Below, in pieces: positions 22,989 through 30,619 of a DNA stretch of 30,619 nt. The translations under genes were made by a program, and so were the position numbers. Origin of the DNA: DASRWT01 sp046728035 (GTDB lineage Bacteria > Methylomirabilota > Methylomirabilia > Rokubacteriales > CSP1-6); contig JBKPDT010000216.1 in assembly GCA_046728035.1 (NCBI GenBank), forward strand, positions 1 to 30,619, in the 5' to 3' direction. Numbering within the stretch: position 1 is the first letter of the stretch; each line of letters opens with the position of its first letter. Under the pieces are notes generated by a model. That model was not told the origin of the DNA, did not search any database, and worked only from the letters and a program-made list of their open reading frames with translations.

Positions 22989-24464
22989 CTACTTTTCGTC
23001 CAGCGACTGGAAGTACTGCTTGACCTGGCCCTGATAATCGCGCGGCACCTGCTCCCGCGCGATCGCCTCCTCCATCATCTTCCGGTACTGCCCCACCACG
23101 CCGAGGTACTGCAGGCGGGACGGGGTATTGGCCCCGCGACCAAGGAGATTGGTGTCCATCCCCTCCTTCTTGCCGCCCCTGGACTGTCCCTCCACCCCCA
23201 CGTCGAACGGGTTGGCTCGCAGGCGCTGGGTGGGATCGCCCTTGGGGCTGCCGCTTTTCCCCTTGCCGGGGAAGAGCCCCTCGCCCTCGGGGAAGTCGCC
23301 TTCGTCGCCAGGCCCACCGGCGTTTTGACCGCGGGCGCCGCCGCGCTGGTTGCCGCGTCGGTCGTTCTCGCGCCCGCCCTTGAGCCCCTTGCCCTCACGC
23401 CCTTGGTCCTCCATGGACCGGAGCTTGTTGAGCGCGCGCTCCATCGCTTCCATCGCCTTGTCGTTCTGGCCGCTCTCGAGCGCTTCCATCCCCTCGCTGA
23501 TGTCGCCCCCCCACGGCGAGCCCTGGCCGCCGCCCTTGCGGCCGAGCTTCTCCATCTCGTTCAGCAGCTCGCGCATCTTTTCGGGGGAGAACTGGTCGCC
23601 CTTCATGCCGCCGCGCAGCTCCTTGGCCCGCTGGAACATGGCCTTGTGCTGGCTCTGGGTGAAATCGCGCTGGAGGTCGGGGAGCCGGTCCACCTGCTCG
23701 AGCATCCGGATCCGTTCGTCGCCCTTCTTGAGGAAGGCGTTGAAGTCGGAGCTCTTCGCGCCGAGCGAGGTGTCCTTGAACACGGCGGCGAGATCACCGG
23801 ACTGGGTGGGTCCGCCCCCGCCCTGCCGGGGCGAGAGGGTGCGCTCCTGCAGGTCCGCCCGCGGAAGCACGTCCCGCTTGGCCGCGGGGGCCCGCTCGTC
23901 GGACTCGAGCTTGCCCGTCCGGTCGGCGGGCTTGGCCTCGTCCTCGTCCGTCTTGGCGGTGAAGTTGGGCAAGCCCCCCGTGGGTAGCGGGATCGGAGGC
24001 GCGAGGGCGAGCACCAATCCCAGCGCCAGCGGCAGGGGCACCAGCTTGGCCTCGCGCGGCAGCAGCCGGGGGATCACCCGCCGGCCGTCGCGCTTCTCGA
24101 CCCGCGCCACCGCGTCCGCGACCAGCCCCTCCACGAGCGGCGTCCGCTCCGGATGGTCGGCCCACTCCAGCGCGGTGGCCACGCGGTCCTGGAAGCCAAA
24201 GCCCCGGTCGGCGAGACGCGCGGCCTCGGCGACGGTGACGCGGCGGACGTAGCCGGCAATGGCGCCGGCGAGCGCGCCCAGCACGAGAAGCCCCCCTGCC
24301 GCCACGAAGGAGAGCGTCCCCAGCGACTCGCGAAAGATGAGGGGAACGGCGGCCGCGAGCGCGCCCACGAAGAGGCCCCGCAGCGCCCAGAACTCCGCGC
24401 GGCGCAGGCGCACCTCATGCATGACCTGCCGGACCAGCCGCTCGAGGGCCTTCGGATCGGGCAT
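22989..24464 (-). CDS. Membrane protein of the MoxR operon, Gly-rich C-terminus
   Basis: The protein has 491 residues from the ATG at 24464 (AGAGGAG upstream); the much longer open frame upstream overlaps moxR and is not used. Two hydrophobic segments (about 27-43 and 50-73) and a third at 141-158 anchor it. The rest is soluble, with a charged helical part (about 240-345) and a Gly, Arg and Asp-rich low-complexity region (about 345-430). Topology and context resemble the DUF4175-type proteins seen in some MoxR loci, but I cannot name a family with certainty. Confidence 0.72.
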   Translation of the reverse strand: MPDPKALERLVRQVMHEVRLRRAEFWALRGLFVGALAAAVPLIFRESLGTLSFVAAGGLLVLGALAGAIAGYVRRVTVAEAARLADRGFGFQDRVATALEWADHPERTPLVEGLVADAVARVEKRDGRRVIPRLLPREAKLVPLPLALGLVLALAPPIPLPTGGLPNFTAKTDEDEAKPADRTGKLESDERAPAAKRDVLPRADLQERTLSPRQGGGGPTQSGDLAAVFKDTSLGAKSSDFNAFLKKGDERIRMLEQVDRLPDLQRDFTQSQHKAMFQRAKELRGGMKGDQFSPEKMRELLNEMEKLGRKGGGQGSPWGGDISEGMEALESGQNDKAMEAMERALNKLRSMEDQGREGKGLKGGRENDRRGNQRGGARGQNAGGPGDEGDFPEGEGLFPGKGKSGSPKGDPTQRLRANPFDVGVEGQSRGGKKEGMDTNLLGRGANTPSRLQYLGVVGQYRKMMEEAIAREQVPRDYQGQVKQYFQSLDEK

Positions 24465-24520
24465 CACCGACTCCTCTCTCTGCGCTTCTCTTCGGATCGA
24501 TCCCGGTGCCCCGGGGGGGC

Positions 24521-25558
24521 CTAGCGGACGAAGGCGTCCTTGCCGGCGATGCTCAGGGACTCGGCGGCTTCGACGAGCTGCCCGATGAGGGTGTCGGAGT
24601 CCACGCCCGCCGCCTCGCCCTCGAAGTTGAGGATGAGGCGGTGACGGAGGGCCGGCGCAGCGAGGGCGCGGAGATCGTCCACGCTCACGTTGTAGCGACC
24701 CTCGGCGAGCGCCCGCACCTTGGCCCCGAGCACCAGGGCCTGGGCCCCGCGCGGGCTCGCACCATAGCGCACGAAGCGCCGCGTCGCCTCCGGCGCCCGC
24801 TCCCACTGGGGATGACTCGCCAAGACGATGAGCGAGGCGAGGTCGCGGACGTGCGAGGCCAGCGGAACCTCCCGGACGAGCTCGCGGAACGCGAGCACCT
24901 CGGGCCCCGTCATCACGCGCCGCACCTGGACCTCGCGGGGCCGGGTGGTGCGGTCGATGATCTCGGTCAGCTCCTCGAGGGCGGGATAGCGCACGCGCAG
25001 CTTGAAGACGAACCGGTCGAGCTGCGCCTCCGGCAGGGGATACGTGCCTTCCATCTCGATGGGGTTCTGGGTGGCCAGCACGAAGAAGGGCCACGGCAGC
25101 GGGTGGGCCGCGCCCGACACCGTGACGTTACCCTCCTGCATCCCTTCCAGCAGCGCCGATTGGGTCTTGGGCGTGGCGCGATTCACCTCGTCGGCGAGCA
25201 GGATGTGCCCGAAGATGGGCCCTCGCTGGAACTGGAAGTGCTTCCGCGCCTCGGCGTCCTCCACGATGATGTTGGTGCCGATGATGTCGCCCGGCATCAG
25301 ATCCGGCGTGAATTGGATTCGCGAGAAGGTGAGGTCCAGGCACTCCGAGAGGGTCTTGATCAGGAGGGTCTTGCCCAGGCCGGGGACACCCTCGAGGAGG
25401 ACGTGGCCACCCGCGAAGAGCCCCACGAGGACGTGGTTCACCACGTCGTCGTGGCCGACGATCACCTTCTGCATCTCCGCGCGGAGCGACCGGAACGCCT
25501 GAACGAAGGCCTCGACGCGCTGCTCCTGCGTCGCGGCGGGCTGCGGGGGCTGGGCCAT
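24521..25558 (-). CDS. MoxR-family AAA+ ATPase
   Basis: The protein has 345 residues, with AAGGAG before the ATG at 25558. Walker A is GVPGLGKT (57-64), Walker B is ILLADEVNR (119-127), and the sensor region ATQNPIEMEGTYPLPEAQ is the MoxR signature. MoxR ATPases act as chaperones that activate or assemble the VWA proteins encoded next to them. It is the first gene of a five-gene operon (moxR, membrane protein, DUF58, triple VWA, TPR) with a clear promoter whose -10 box lies inside a palindrome. Confidence 0.93.
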   Translation of the reverse strand: MAQPPQPAATQEQRVEAFVQAFRSLRAEMQKVIVGHDDVVNHVLVGLFAGGHVLLEGVPGLGKTLLIKTLSECLDLTFSRIQFTPDLMPGDIIGTNIIVEDAEARKHFQFQRGPIFGHILLADEVNRATPKTQSALLEGMQEGNVTVSGAAHPLPWPFFVLATQNPIEMEGTYPLPEAQLDRFVFKLRVRYPALEELTEIIDRTTRPREVQVRRVMTGPEVLAFRELVREVPLASHVRDLASLIVLASHPQWERAPEATRRFVRYGASPRGAQALVLGAKVRALAEGRYNVSVDDLRALAAPALRHRLILNFEGEAAGVDSDTLIGQLVEAAESLSIAGKDAFVR

Positions 25559-25607
25559 GAATGGCTCCTTTTCCCATCATCGAGGTGATGGCAAATCGAA
25601 AACTTGC

Positions 25608-25620
25608 CCCATGATATGGG
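25608..25620. promoter_or_regulatory. Palindrome over the moxR -10 box
   Basis: CCCAT-GAT-ATGGG is a perfect inverted repeat, and the -10 box TATCAT of the moxR promoter lies within it. A repressor bound here would block polymerase directly. Confidence 0.4.
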
Positions 25621-25639
25621 CCGTAGCACGACCCGTCAA
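25611..25639 (-). promoter_or_regulatory. Predicted moxR operon promoter
   Basis: Minus strand TTGACG (25634-25639), 17 bp, TATCAT (25611-25616): five of six consensus bases in each box. The transcript would start near 25604, leaving a leader of about 45 nt with the AAGGAG site. Confidence 0.6.
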
Positions 25640-25875
25640 CCGATTGCGTCGAGGGCGCGGTCGGGGCAGGGCTAGGAGGCCCCGATGGGTTAGGCGCTGG
25701 CCTAGTCCTGGGGGATGGATAGGCGCGAAGAATGTGGCCCGGGCGGAAGCGAAGTGTCTCCGGCACGCGTCAGAAGAGGTGGCGCCGGAGATCTGCGGGT
25801 ATGCTAAGGTGACGCCCGCAGGCGGCCGGGCCGCCCAGTAGCACCCTCAACGGGGAGCCGTCGACAGGGAGTCGG

Positions 25876-26130
25876 ATGCCGCATCAGCCGTCGGGCGACA
25901 TGGAATGCCGGGAGTGCATGGACCTCCTGTCCGATTACGTGGATGGGAGCCTCCCCAAGGACCAGGCCGAGCTGCTCGACTGGCATCTGGAGGGGTGCCC
26001 GGCGTGCGTCGCATTCGTGAACACCTACAAGGGTACCGTGGACGCCGCCCGCCGCCTCCGCGAGACCAAGCTTCCCCCTGAGCTGCAGCAGAAGCTGGTC
26101 GCCTTCCTCAAGCGCTCCGCGCGCGCCTGA
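25876..26130 (+). CDS. Small zinc-finger (zf-HC2, anti-sigma-like) protein
   Basis: The protein has 84 residues. The pattern CRECMDLLSDYVDGSLP followed by HLEGCPAC is the zf-HC2 fold, in which His and two Cys (H-x3-C-x2-C) plus an upstream Cys bind zinc. Such domains usually form the cytoplasmic part of anti-sigma factors. Here there is no transmembrane segment and no sigma factor gene beside it, so it would be a soluble, orphan member. It is convergent with the transglutaminase gene, 15 bp apart. Confidence 0.75.
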   Translation: MPHQPSGDMECRECMDLLSDYVDGSLPKDQAELLDWHLEGCPACVAFVNTYKGTVDAARRLRETKLPPELQQKLVAFLKRSARA

Positions 26131-26145
26131 CCTCGCCCGCCGTCA

Positions 26146-27237
26146 TCAGGCAGACAGCTCCTTCGCGGACATCCGGTAGCGGAACCCGTCCGGATCGAGG
26201 CTGTCGCGGCGCTCGCCGTTGACCTCCGTCTGGGGGTACATGAAGAACGCGACCGGCTCGCCCGAGGAGCCGGGGAGCTTGACGTCGTGGGCGTAGTTGT
26301 AGGCGAGCCAGTTCATCTCCCACTGGCCGAAGAGCTTGACCCGGGCGCGCTGCGCGGTGGGGTCGGTGAGCGGGATACCACCCCGCTCCTCGAGGACGAC
26401 CTTGCGGACATCGGCGGGATCCACCGGCACCCAGCCGAAGCCCGCCAGGTAAAACTCGGCGCGGCAGTGCTGAGCCCGCGTGATGTCCCCGCTCTTGCCC
26501 AGGCTCTTGAACTCCGCGGAGTCGGCGACCCGGACGCCGTAGACGTCGCGCGCGGGGATGCCGACCGCCCGCGCCAGCCCCACGTAGAGCGCGTTGAGGT
26601 CGGCGCACTTGCCGCTGAGGTTGCCCGTCTCGAGCATGGCGCGGATGTCACCCACGCCGCACCCGCGCACCTTGGGATCGCGGAAGGCATTGTCGACGAC
26701 CCATTCGTAGATGGCTCGCGCCTTGTCGAGGTCGGACTTCTGCCCGCGGGTGATCTCGCGCGCGGTCTTCCGCACGATGCCGTCAGTGGGCATGAGCCGC
26801 GTGGCCTCAATGTAGCGGGCGAGGACGCGCCGGTCCTCGCGCATGTCAGCGGGCTGCTTGAGTTCCACTGCGCGGTCCCGCGTGGCGAAGCGCGTGGTCA
26901 CCTCGACGACCGGCGCCGCCTCGCCGGACTCCCACTCGGCGACGAAGATCGCCGCGCCGTATTTCTCATCGCGTGCGACTCGTGCCGACCGGGCGTTGCC
27001 CGTCCAGGTCTGGCCGAGGTTCTTGAAGTAGTCGGTGTCGGGCGTGAGCGGCAGCGGCAGCCACGCGCGCACCGGGCCCGTCGGGCTGACGATCTCCGCC
27101 CGCGTCGTCACCTCGAAGGCGCGCCACTTGGTGGCCTCGACCGTCCCCTGCCCGATCGCGCCGAGCGGCCGTCCGATTCCGGCCGCCGCAGCGGCGGAGA
27201 TTCCAAGACCCGTTCTGAGGAATGCCCGTCGCTGCAT
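26146..27237 (-). CDS. Tat-exported transglutaminase-like protein
   Basis: The protein has 363 residues from the ATG at 27237, which has GGGAGGA upstream. The N-terminus MQRRAFLRTGLGISAAAAAG is a twin-arginine signal, so the folded protein is exported. The transglutaminase core has the triad Cys211 (GKCADLNALYVGLARAVGIP), His257 (AQHCRAEFYLAG) and Asp273 (WVPVDPADV). Bacterial members are mostly thiol peptidases or amidases of the periplasm. It has its own promoter at 27261-27288. Confidence 0.85.
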   Translation of the reverse strand: MQRRAFLRTGLGISAAAAAGIGRPLGAIGQGTVEATKWRAFEVTTRAEIVSPTGPVRAWLPLPLTPDTDYFKNLGQTWTGNARSARVARDEKYGAAIFVAEWESGEAAPVVEVTTRFATRDRAVELKQPADMREDRRVLARYIEATRLMPTDGIVRKTAREITRGQKSDLDKARAIYEWVVDNAFRDPKVRGCGVGDIRAMLETGNLSGKCADLNALYVGLARAVGIPARDVYGVRVADSAEFKSLGKSGDITRAQHCRAEFYLAGFGWVPVDPADVRKVVLEERGGIPLTDPTAQRARVKLFGQWEMNWLAYNYAHDVKLPGSSGEPVAFFMYPQTEVNGERRDSLDPDGFRYRMSAKELSA

Positions 27238-27260
27238 GCGTGGATCCTCCCTTGCGCGCC

Positions 27261-27288
27261 ATCGTACGGGGCGTACCGGGCATGTCAA
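27261..27288 (-). promoter_or_regulatory. Predicted promoter of the transglutaminase gene
   Basis: Minus strand TTGACA (27283-27288, full consensus), 16 bp, TACGAT (27261-27266). The expected leader of about 17 nt includes the GGGAGGA ribosome site before 27237. Confidence 0.5.
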
Positions 27289-27362
27289 ATCGGCTGTTTC
27301 GATGCAGATATCCGGGCGGATCGGGATGGTCTATCGACGGATCAGGGACGCCGAGAGAGCGC

Positions 27363-28256
27363 TCAGGCGGGATAGGCCTCCAGGAAGCGCCGGAAGGCCT
27401 CGGCCACCGGCGATCGGCTGCGCTCCTTGTGGGTGAGCACGTGGAAGGCGCGCGTGACGGCGAGGCCGCGGACCCGGAGCAAGGCGAGGAGGCCCTGGCG
27501 GCAGTCCTCCTCGACGGCAATCTTCGAGATGATGGTGATCCCCATTCCCGACTTCACGGCCTGCTTGATCGCCTGACTCGAGCCGATCTCGCCGACGATC
27601 CGGAGAGCGCCGAGGTCCATGCCCGCGCGCTCGAGCGCGGCCTCGAGGGCGGCGCGCGTGCCGGAGCCGCGCTCACGGATCAGGAGCGGCTCGCCCACGA
27701 GCTCGTCCAGCGTGATCTCCGCCCGCCCTTGCCAGCGATGTCCCGCCGGCACCACCACGACCTCCTCGTCGGGCATGAGCTCGCGGAACTCGAGCCCGCG
27801 CTGGGGCAGGCGCGCGCCCACCATGCCCACCTCGACGCGGCCCTCCGCCACCCAGTCCACCACCGCCTGGCTGTCGCCGATCACGAGCGTGGTGGAGACC
27901 TCGGGGAACTTCTCGCGGAAGCGCCCCAGCATGACGGGAAGGATGTACTCGCCGGGGATGGTGCTGCCCCCGACTACCAGCTCGCCGCGCATCCGTCCCT
28001 GGAATCCCTCGAGGGCCTGCCGCGCCTCGCGCGAGAGCGCGAGCATCCGCACCGCGTAGGACAGGAGGAGCTGCCCCGCCCGCGTGGTCCCCGTCCCACG
28101 GCCCAGGCGGTCGAGGAGCCGCACGCCGAGCTCATTTTCCAGGGTGCGGATGTGCTCCGACACCGTGGGTTGGGTGAGGTGCAGCGCCTCGGCGGCCCGC
28201 GAAAAGGAGCTCAGCTCGGCGACCTTGGCGAATATCTCCAGCTGTCGGAGGTCCAT
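27363..28256 (-). CDS. LysR-family regulator, STIPGEY type
   Basis: The protein has 297 residues: N-terminal winged helix (MDLRQLEIFAKVAELSSFSR, then LHLTQPTVSEHIRTLE) and a two-lobed effector domain (about 90-295). The segment GGSTIPGEYILPVML and IGSSQAIKQAVKSGMGI resemble the CysB/CysL-like group and, as I recall, the LysR regulators annotated as linked to selenium metabolism. That subgroup call is tentative. It lies 56 bp after the dihydrolipoamide dehydrogenase gene but has its own strong promoter. The ATG at 28256 has no ribosome site. Confidence 0.85.
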   Translation of the reverse strand: MDLRQLEIFAKVAELSSFSRAAEALHLTQPTVSEHIRTLENELGVRLLDRLGRGTGTTRAGQLLLSYAVRMLALSREARQALEGFQGRMRGELVVGGSTIPGEYILPVMLGRFREKFPEVSTTLVIGDSQAVVDWVAEGRVEVGMVGARLPQRGLEFRELMPDEEVVVVPAGHRWQGRAEITLDELVGEPLLIRERGSGTRAALEAALERAGMDLGALRIVGEIGSSQAIKQAVKSGMGITIISKIAVEEDCRQGLLALLRVRGLAVTRAFHVLTHKERSRSPVAEAFRRFLEAYPA

Positions 28257-28266
28257 GGCGGACGGA

Positions 28267-28295
28267 AGTATAGGGGCGGCGGGGAAGCCTGTCCA
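28267..28295 (-). promoter_or_regulatory. Predicted near-leaderless promoter of the lysR gene
   Basis: Minus strand TGGACA (28290-28295), 17 bp, TATACT (28267-28272), each five of six consensus bases, then 10 bases to the ATG at 28256. A transcript starting about 7 bp after the -10 box would have a leader of roughly 4 nt. Confidence 0.55.
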
Positions 28296-28312
28296 GTCCC
28301 GCGCGCCCGCGC

Positions 28313-29698
28313 TCAGCCGAGCAGGGACTCCGCCGCTTCCATGAAGCCCTCCGACAGGGTCGGATGGGCGTGGATGGTGACGGCGACGTCCTCGGCGGTC
28401 AGCCCGCTCTCCACCGCGAGGGTCGCCTCCGCGATGAGCTCCCCCGCGCCCGGCCCCACGATCCCCACACCGAGGATGCGACCGGAGCCGGCATCCGCCA
28501 CGACCTTGGTCAGCCCGTCGGCGCGCCCGAGGGTGGCGGCGCGGCCCGAGGCCGCCCAGGAAAAGCGCGCGACCTTGACGTCGCGGCCCGCCGCGCGCGC
28601 CTCCGCTTCGCCGAGGCCGCACCAGGCGATCTCGGGATCGGTGAAGACCACCGCGGGCACCGCCACGTTGTCGAAGGCCGCCGGCCGCCCCGCCACGACC
28701 TCGGCGGCCACTTTGCCCTGCCGCATCGCCCGGTGCGCGAGCATCGGCTCCCCGGTGACATCGCCCACCGCGAGGAGGCGCGGGTCGGCGGTCCGGCACT
28801 GGCCGTCCACCTCGATGAGCCCGCGCGCGTCCACGCGCGCGCGGGTGGCCTCGAGCCCCAGCCCCTCGGCGAGCGGCTTGCGGCCAACGGCGACGAGGAC
28901 GCGGTCGAAGCGCTCGGGCGAGCGGCCTTCGAGCGTGGCCTCCACCGCGCCGCCCTCCTCGCGCAGCGAGACGACGCGAGTGCCGAGGTGGACGGAGGCG
29001 AAGAGGCGCTCCACGCGGCGGGCGAGCGGCTGGACGAGATCGCGATCCGCGCCGGGAAGGAGGCCGTCGGTGAGCTCCACCAAGGTGACGCGGCTCCCAA
29101 GCGCGGCGTAGACCTGCCCCAGCTCGAGGCCGATATAGCCGCCCCCGACCACGAGGAGGCGCTCGGGAATGTCGGGCAGGTCGAGCGCGGCGGTGGAGTC
29201 CATCACGCGGTCCCCGAGGGCTTCGGCTCCCGCCAGCGATCGTGGCGCCGAGCCCGTGGCCACGATGGCGTGGGCGAAGCGGATCTTCTGCGGCGCGTCC
29301 CCTTCGACGCGCAGCTCCCGCGAGCTCTCGAAGACGCCGCGGCCGGCGACGACTTCCACCTTCTTGCCGCGCGCCACCACGGCGAGGCCGCGGGCGAGCT
29401 TGCCGACCACGCGCTCCGCCTTCCACTTCCGGAGCGCATCCGGCGAGATCCGCGGCTCGCCGAACTCGATGCCGAGCTCTCGCGCCCGCTCGGCCTCGCC
29501 GATCAGGTGGGCGGCGTGGAGCAGCGCCTTGGAGGGGATGCAGCCCTCGAAGAGGCAGGCGCCGCCGAGGCGCGCTCCCGCGTCAACCACCACGGTCTCC
29601 AGCCCGAGGTCGGCGCAGCGGAAGGCGGCCGAGTAGCCGCCCGGACCCCCGCCCACCACCGCCACGTCCACCTCTCGGACGAGATCGCCCATCACCAT
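28313..29698 (-). CDS. lpdA: Dihydrolipoamide dehydrogenase (E3)
   Basis: FAD enzyme that reoxidises the lipoyl groups of a 2-oxoacid dehydrogenase complex and passes electrons to NAD. The protein has 461 residues. FAD-binding VVGGGPGGYSAA (14-25), redox disulfide Cys48/Cys53 in GACLFEGCIPSKA, NAD-binding LLVVGGGYIGLELG, and the C-terminal His445/Glu450 pair in HAHPTLSEGF are all present. ATG 29698, GTG 29695 and ATG 29692 are in frame and none has a clear ribosome site. It begins 9 bp after the E2 gene stop, so it is co-transcribed with it. Confidence 0.93.
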   Translation of the reverse strand: MVMGDLVREVDVAVVGGGPGGYSAAFRCADLGLETVVVDAGARLGGACLFEGCIPSKALLHAAHLIGEAERARELGIEFGEPRISPDALRKWKAERVVGKLARGLAVVARGKKVEVVAGRGVFESSRELRVEGDAPQKIRFAHAIVATGSAPRSLAGAEALGDRVMDSTAALDLPDIPERLLVVGGGYIGLELGQVYAALGSRVTLVELTDGLLPGADRDLVQPLARRVERLFASVHLGTRVVSLREEGGAVEATLEGRSPERFDRVLVAVGRKPLAEGLGLEATRARVDARGLIEVDGQCRTADPRLLAVGDVTGEPMLAHRAMRQGKVAAEVVAGRPAAFDNVAVPAVVFTDPEIAWCGLGEAEARAAGRDVKVARFSWAASGRAATLGRADGLTKVVADAGSGRILGVGIVGPGAGELIAEATLAVESGLTAEDVAVTIHAHPTLSEGFMEAAESLLG

Positions 29699-29707
29699 CG
29701 CCGTGTC

Positions 29708-30619
29708 TCAGAGCCCGAGCAGCAGGCGGCCGGGGTTTTCGAGCAGCGCCACCACGGCGCCGGCGAAGCGGGCCCCGTCGGCGCCATCGGCGATGCGATG
29801 ATCGAAGGTGAGGGTGAGCGGGAGCAGCAGCCGCGGGACGATCTGGCCGTCGCGGATGGCAGGCTCGAGGCGGCCCCGCGCCACCGCGAGGATGGCGACC
29901 TCGGGATAGTTGATGATGGGGATCGCGCCCGTCCCACCGAGCACGCCGATGTTGGTGAGGGTGAAGGTGCCGCCGCGCAGGTCGTCGAGCGTGGCCTTGC
30001 CATCCCGCACGCGCTGAGCGAGGGCGGCCAGCTCCCGTGCGATCTCGAGGACGGGCTTGCGGTCCACGTCGCGCAGCACGGGCACGATGAGCCCGCGCTC
30101 GGTGGCGACCGCCACGCCCAGGTGCACGTAGCGCTTTAGGACGAGCTCCCCCGCCCCGGGGTCGAGGCTCGCGTTGAAGTGGGGATGGTGGCTGAGCGCG
30201 GTGGCCACGGCCTTGAGCAGGAAGGACGTCAGCGTGAGGGCGATCCCGCGCTCGCGCGCCGGCTCGACGCCGCTCCGGACGATGGCGTCGAGGTCGGTGA
30301 TGTCGGCGCGATCGAAGTGGCTGACGTGGGGGATCAGGGTCGCCGAGAGCGTCATCCGCTCGGCGATGGTGCGGCGCAGATGTGACAGCGGCACGCGCTC
30401 GATCGGTCCCCATTGCTCGAAGCGCGGCAGCGACGGCGGCGTGAGCCCCATCGCGGCGAGCGGCTTGGCGGGACCCGCCGGCTCGGCGGACCGCACCGCG
30501 GAGGCGCGGGCAGCGGGCGCGGCATCCCCTCGCTTGGCTCCGCCCGCGTGCTGCCGGACATCGTCGTCGGTGATGCGCCCTCCGGGTCCGCTTCCCGCCA
30601 CCGCCGAGAGGTCCACGCC
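29708..30619 (-). CDS. 2-oxoacid dehydrogenase E2 acyltransferase, N-terminus beyond window
   Basis: The last 303 residues are in the window; the lipoyl domain lies outside. The segment DLSAVAGSGPGGRITDDDV is the peripheral subunit-binding domain that holds E1 or E3. A Pro/Ala linker follows, and the catalytic domain begins near IERVPLSHLRRTIAERM and ends with TFDHRIADGADGARF, carrying the active-site His and Asp. Whether the complex acts on pyruvate, branched-chain 2-oxoacids or acetoin cannot be decided without the E1 genes, presumably upstream off the window. Confidence 0.92.
   Translation of the reverse strand, partial: GVDLSAVAGSGPGGRITDDDVRQHAGGAKRGDAAPAARASAVRSAEPAGPAKPLAAMGLTPPSLPRFEQWGPIERVPLSHLRRTIAERMTLSATLIPHVSHFDRADITDLDAIVRSGVEPARERGIALTLTSFLLKAVATALSHHPHFNASLDPGAGELVLKRYVHLGVAVATERGLIVPVLRDVDRKPVLEIARELAALAQRVRDGKATLDDLRGGTFTLTNIGVLGGTGAIPIINYPEVAILAVARGRLEPAIRDGQIVPRLLLPLTLTFDHRIADGADGARFAGAVVALLENPGRLLLGL

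Larger units (their letters stand above)
25559..25875. other. 317-bp divergent control region, moxR versus zinc-finger gene
   Basis: On the minus side it holds the moxR promoter and its palindrome (see separate entries). On the plus side TATGCT at 25800-25805 could be a -10 box for the zinc-finger gene, but no matching -35 is seen. Two further inverted repeats are present: TAGGC-GCTG-GCCTA (25691-25704) and GGCGGC-CGG-GCCGCC (25821-25835). No ORF in it looks coding. Confidence 0.5.

Noticed and set aside
25821..25835. GGCGGC-CGG-GCCGCC hairpin as a riboswitch or terminator before the zinc-finger gene
   Set aside because: A 6-bp GC palindrome is common at this base composition; no T-tract and no larger fold.

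Overview
The window is a GC-rich, gene-dense bacterial chromosome segment of about 30 genes, with no tRNA, rRNA, insertion sequence or CRISPR array that I can see. Most genes lie on the minus strand in tightly packed operons. The Gram-negative-type Isc operon, the Bat/MoxR-type membrane operon, a twin-arginine-exported transglutaminase and a selenocysteine-containing glutaredoxin suggest a soil or sediment bacterium of the Rokubacteria/Methylomirabilota or deltaproteobacterial kind. That placement is a guess from gene content; there is no rRNA to settle it.

Layout from left to right. (1) 1-1474, minus: two ferritin-like proteins, the first running off the window. (2) 1571-5844, minus: a cysteine and sulfur cluster (intact NifS-type cysteine desulfurase, an IscU-like scaffold, serine acetyltransferase), then a small HTH protein, an HD hydrolase and DNA polymerase IV. 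(3) 5882-6784, plus: a three-gene DsrE/F/H (TusDCB-like) sulfur-relay set, divergent from nifS. (4) 6793-12403, minus: a complete iscRSUA-hscBA-fdx-iscX operon with a candidate IscR-controlled promoter. (5) 12526-13891: a GalT-like nucleotidylyltransferase, divergent from a glutaredoxin whose CxxC motif is encoded UGA-Gly-Pro-Cys with a SECIS-like hairpin behind it, so a selenoprotein. (6) 14004-16311: a nucleotidyltransferase-like gene, a metallophosphoesterase and a convergent isochorismatase-type hydrolase. (7) 16370-25558, minus: a MoxR / membrane protein / DUF58 / triple-VWA / TPR operon. (8) 25876-30619: a small zinc-finger protein (plus), then on the minus strand a transglutaminase, a LysR regulator, dihydrolipoamide dehydrogenase and the E2 acyltransferase of a 2-oxoacid dehydrogenase complex, cut by the window end.

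The central observation concerns Fe-S assembly. The IscS inside the isc operon has lost the lysine that forms the PLP Schiff base (Met207) and the histidine that stacks on PLP (Gln105), while its catalytic cysteine loop and the rest of the operon look intact. About 5 kb away the NifS-type enzyme has every catalytic residue, but its IscU-like partner lacks the third conserved cysteine. Two incomplete sets may therefore work as one, with NifS and possibly the Dsr/Tus-like relay providing persulfide sulfur and the lysine-less IscS acting as docking or relay subunit. This is inference from residues and gene order.

Several promoters can be read as TTGAC-like and TA...T boxes 16-17 bp apart. Three of them (dsrE-like, galT-like, lysR) end only 9-10 nt before an ATG that has no Shine-Dalgarno sequence, suggesting nearly leaderless mRNAs. 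Strong Shine-Dalgarno sequences precede many other genes, so both start modes seem to be in use.
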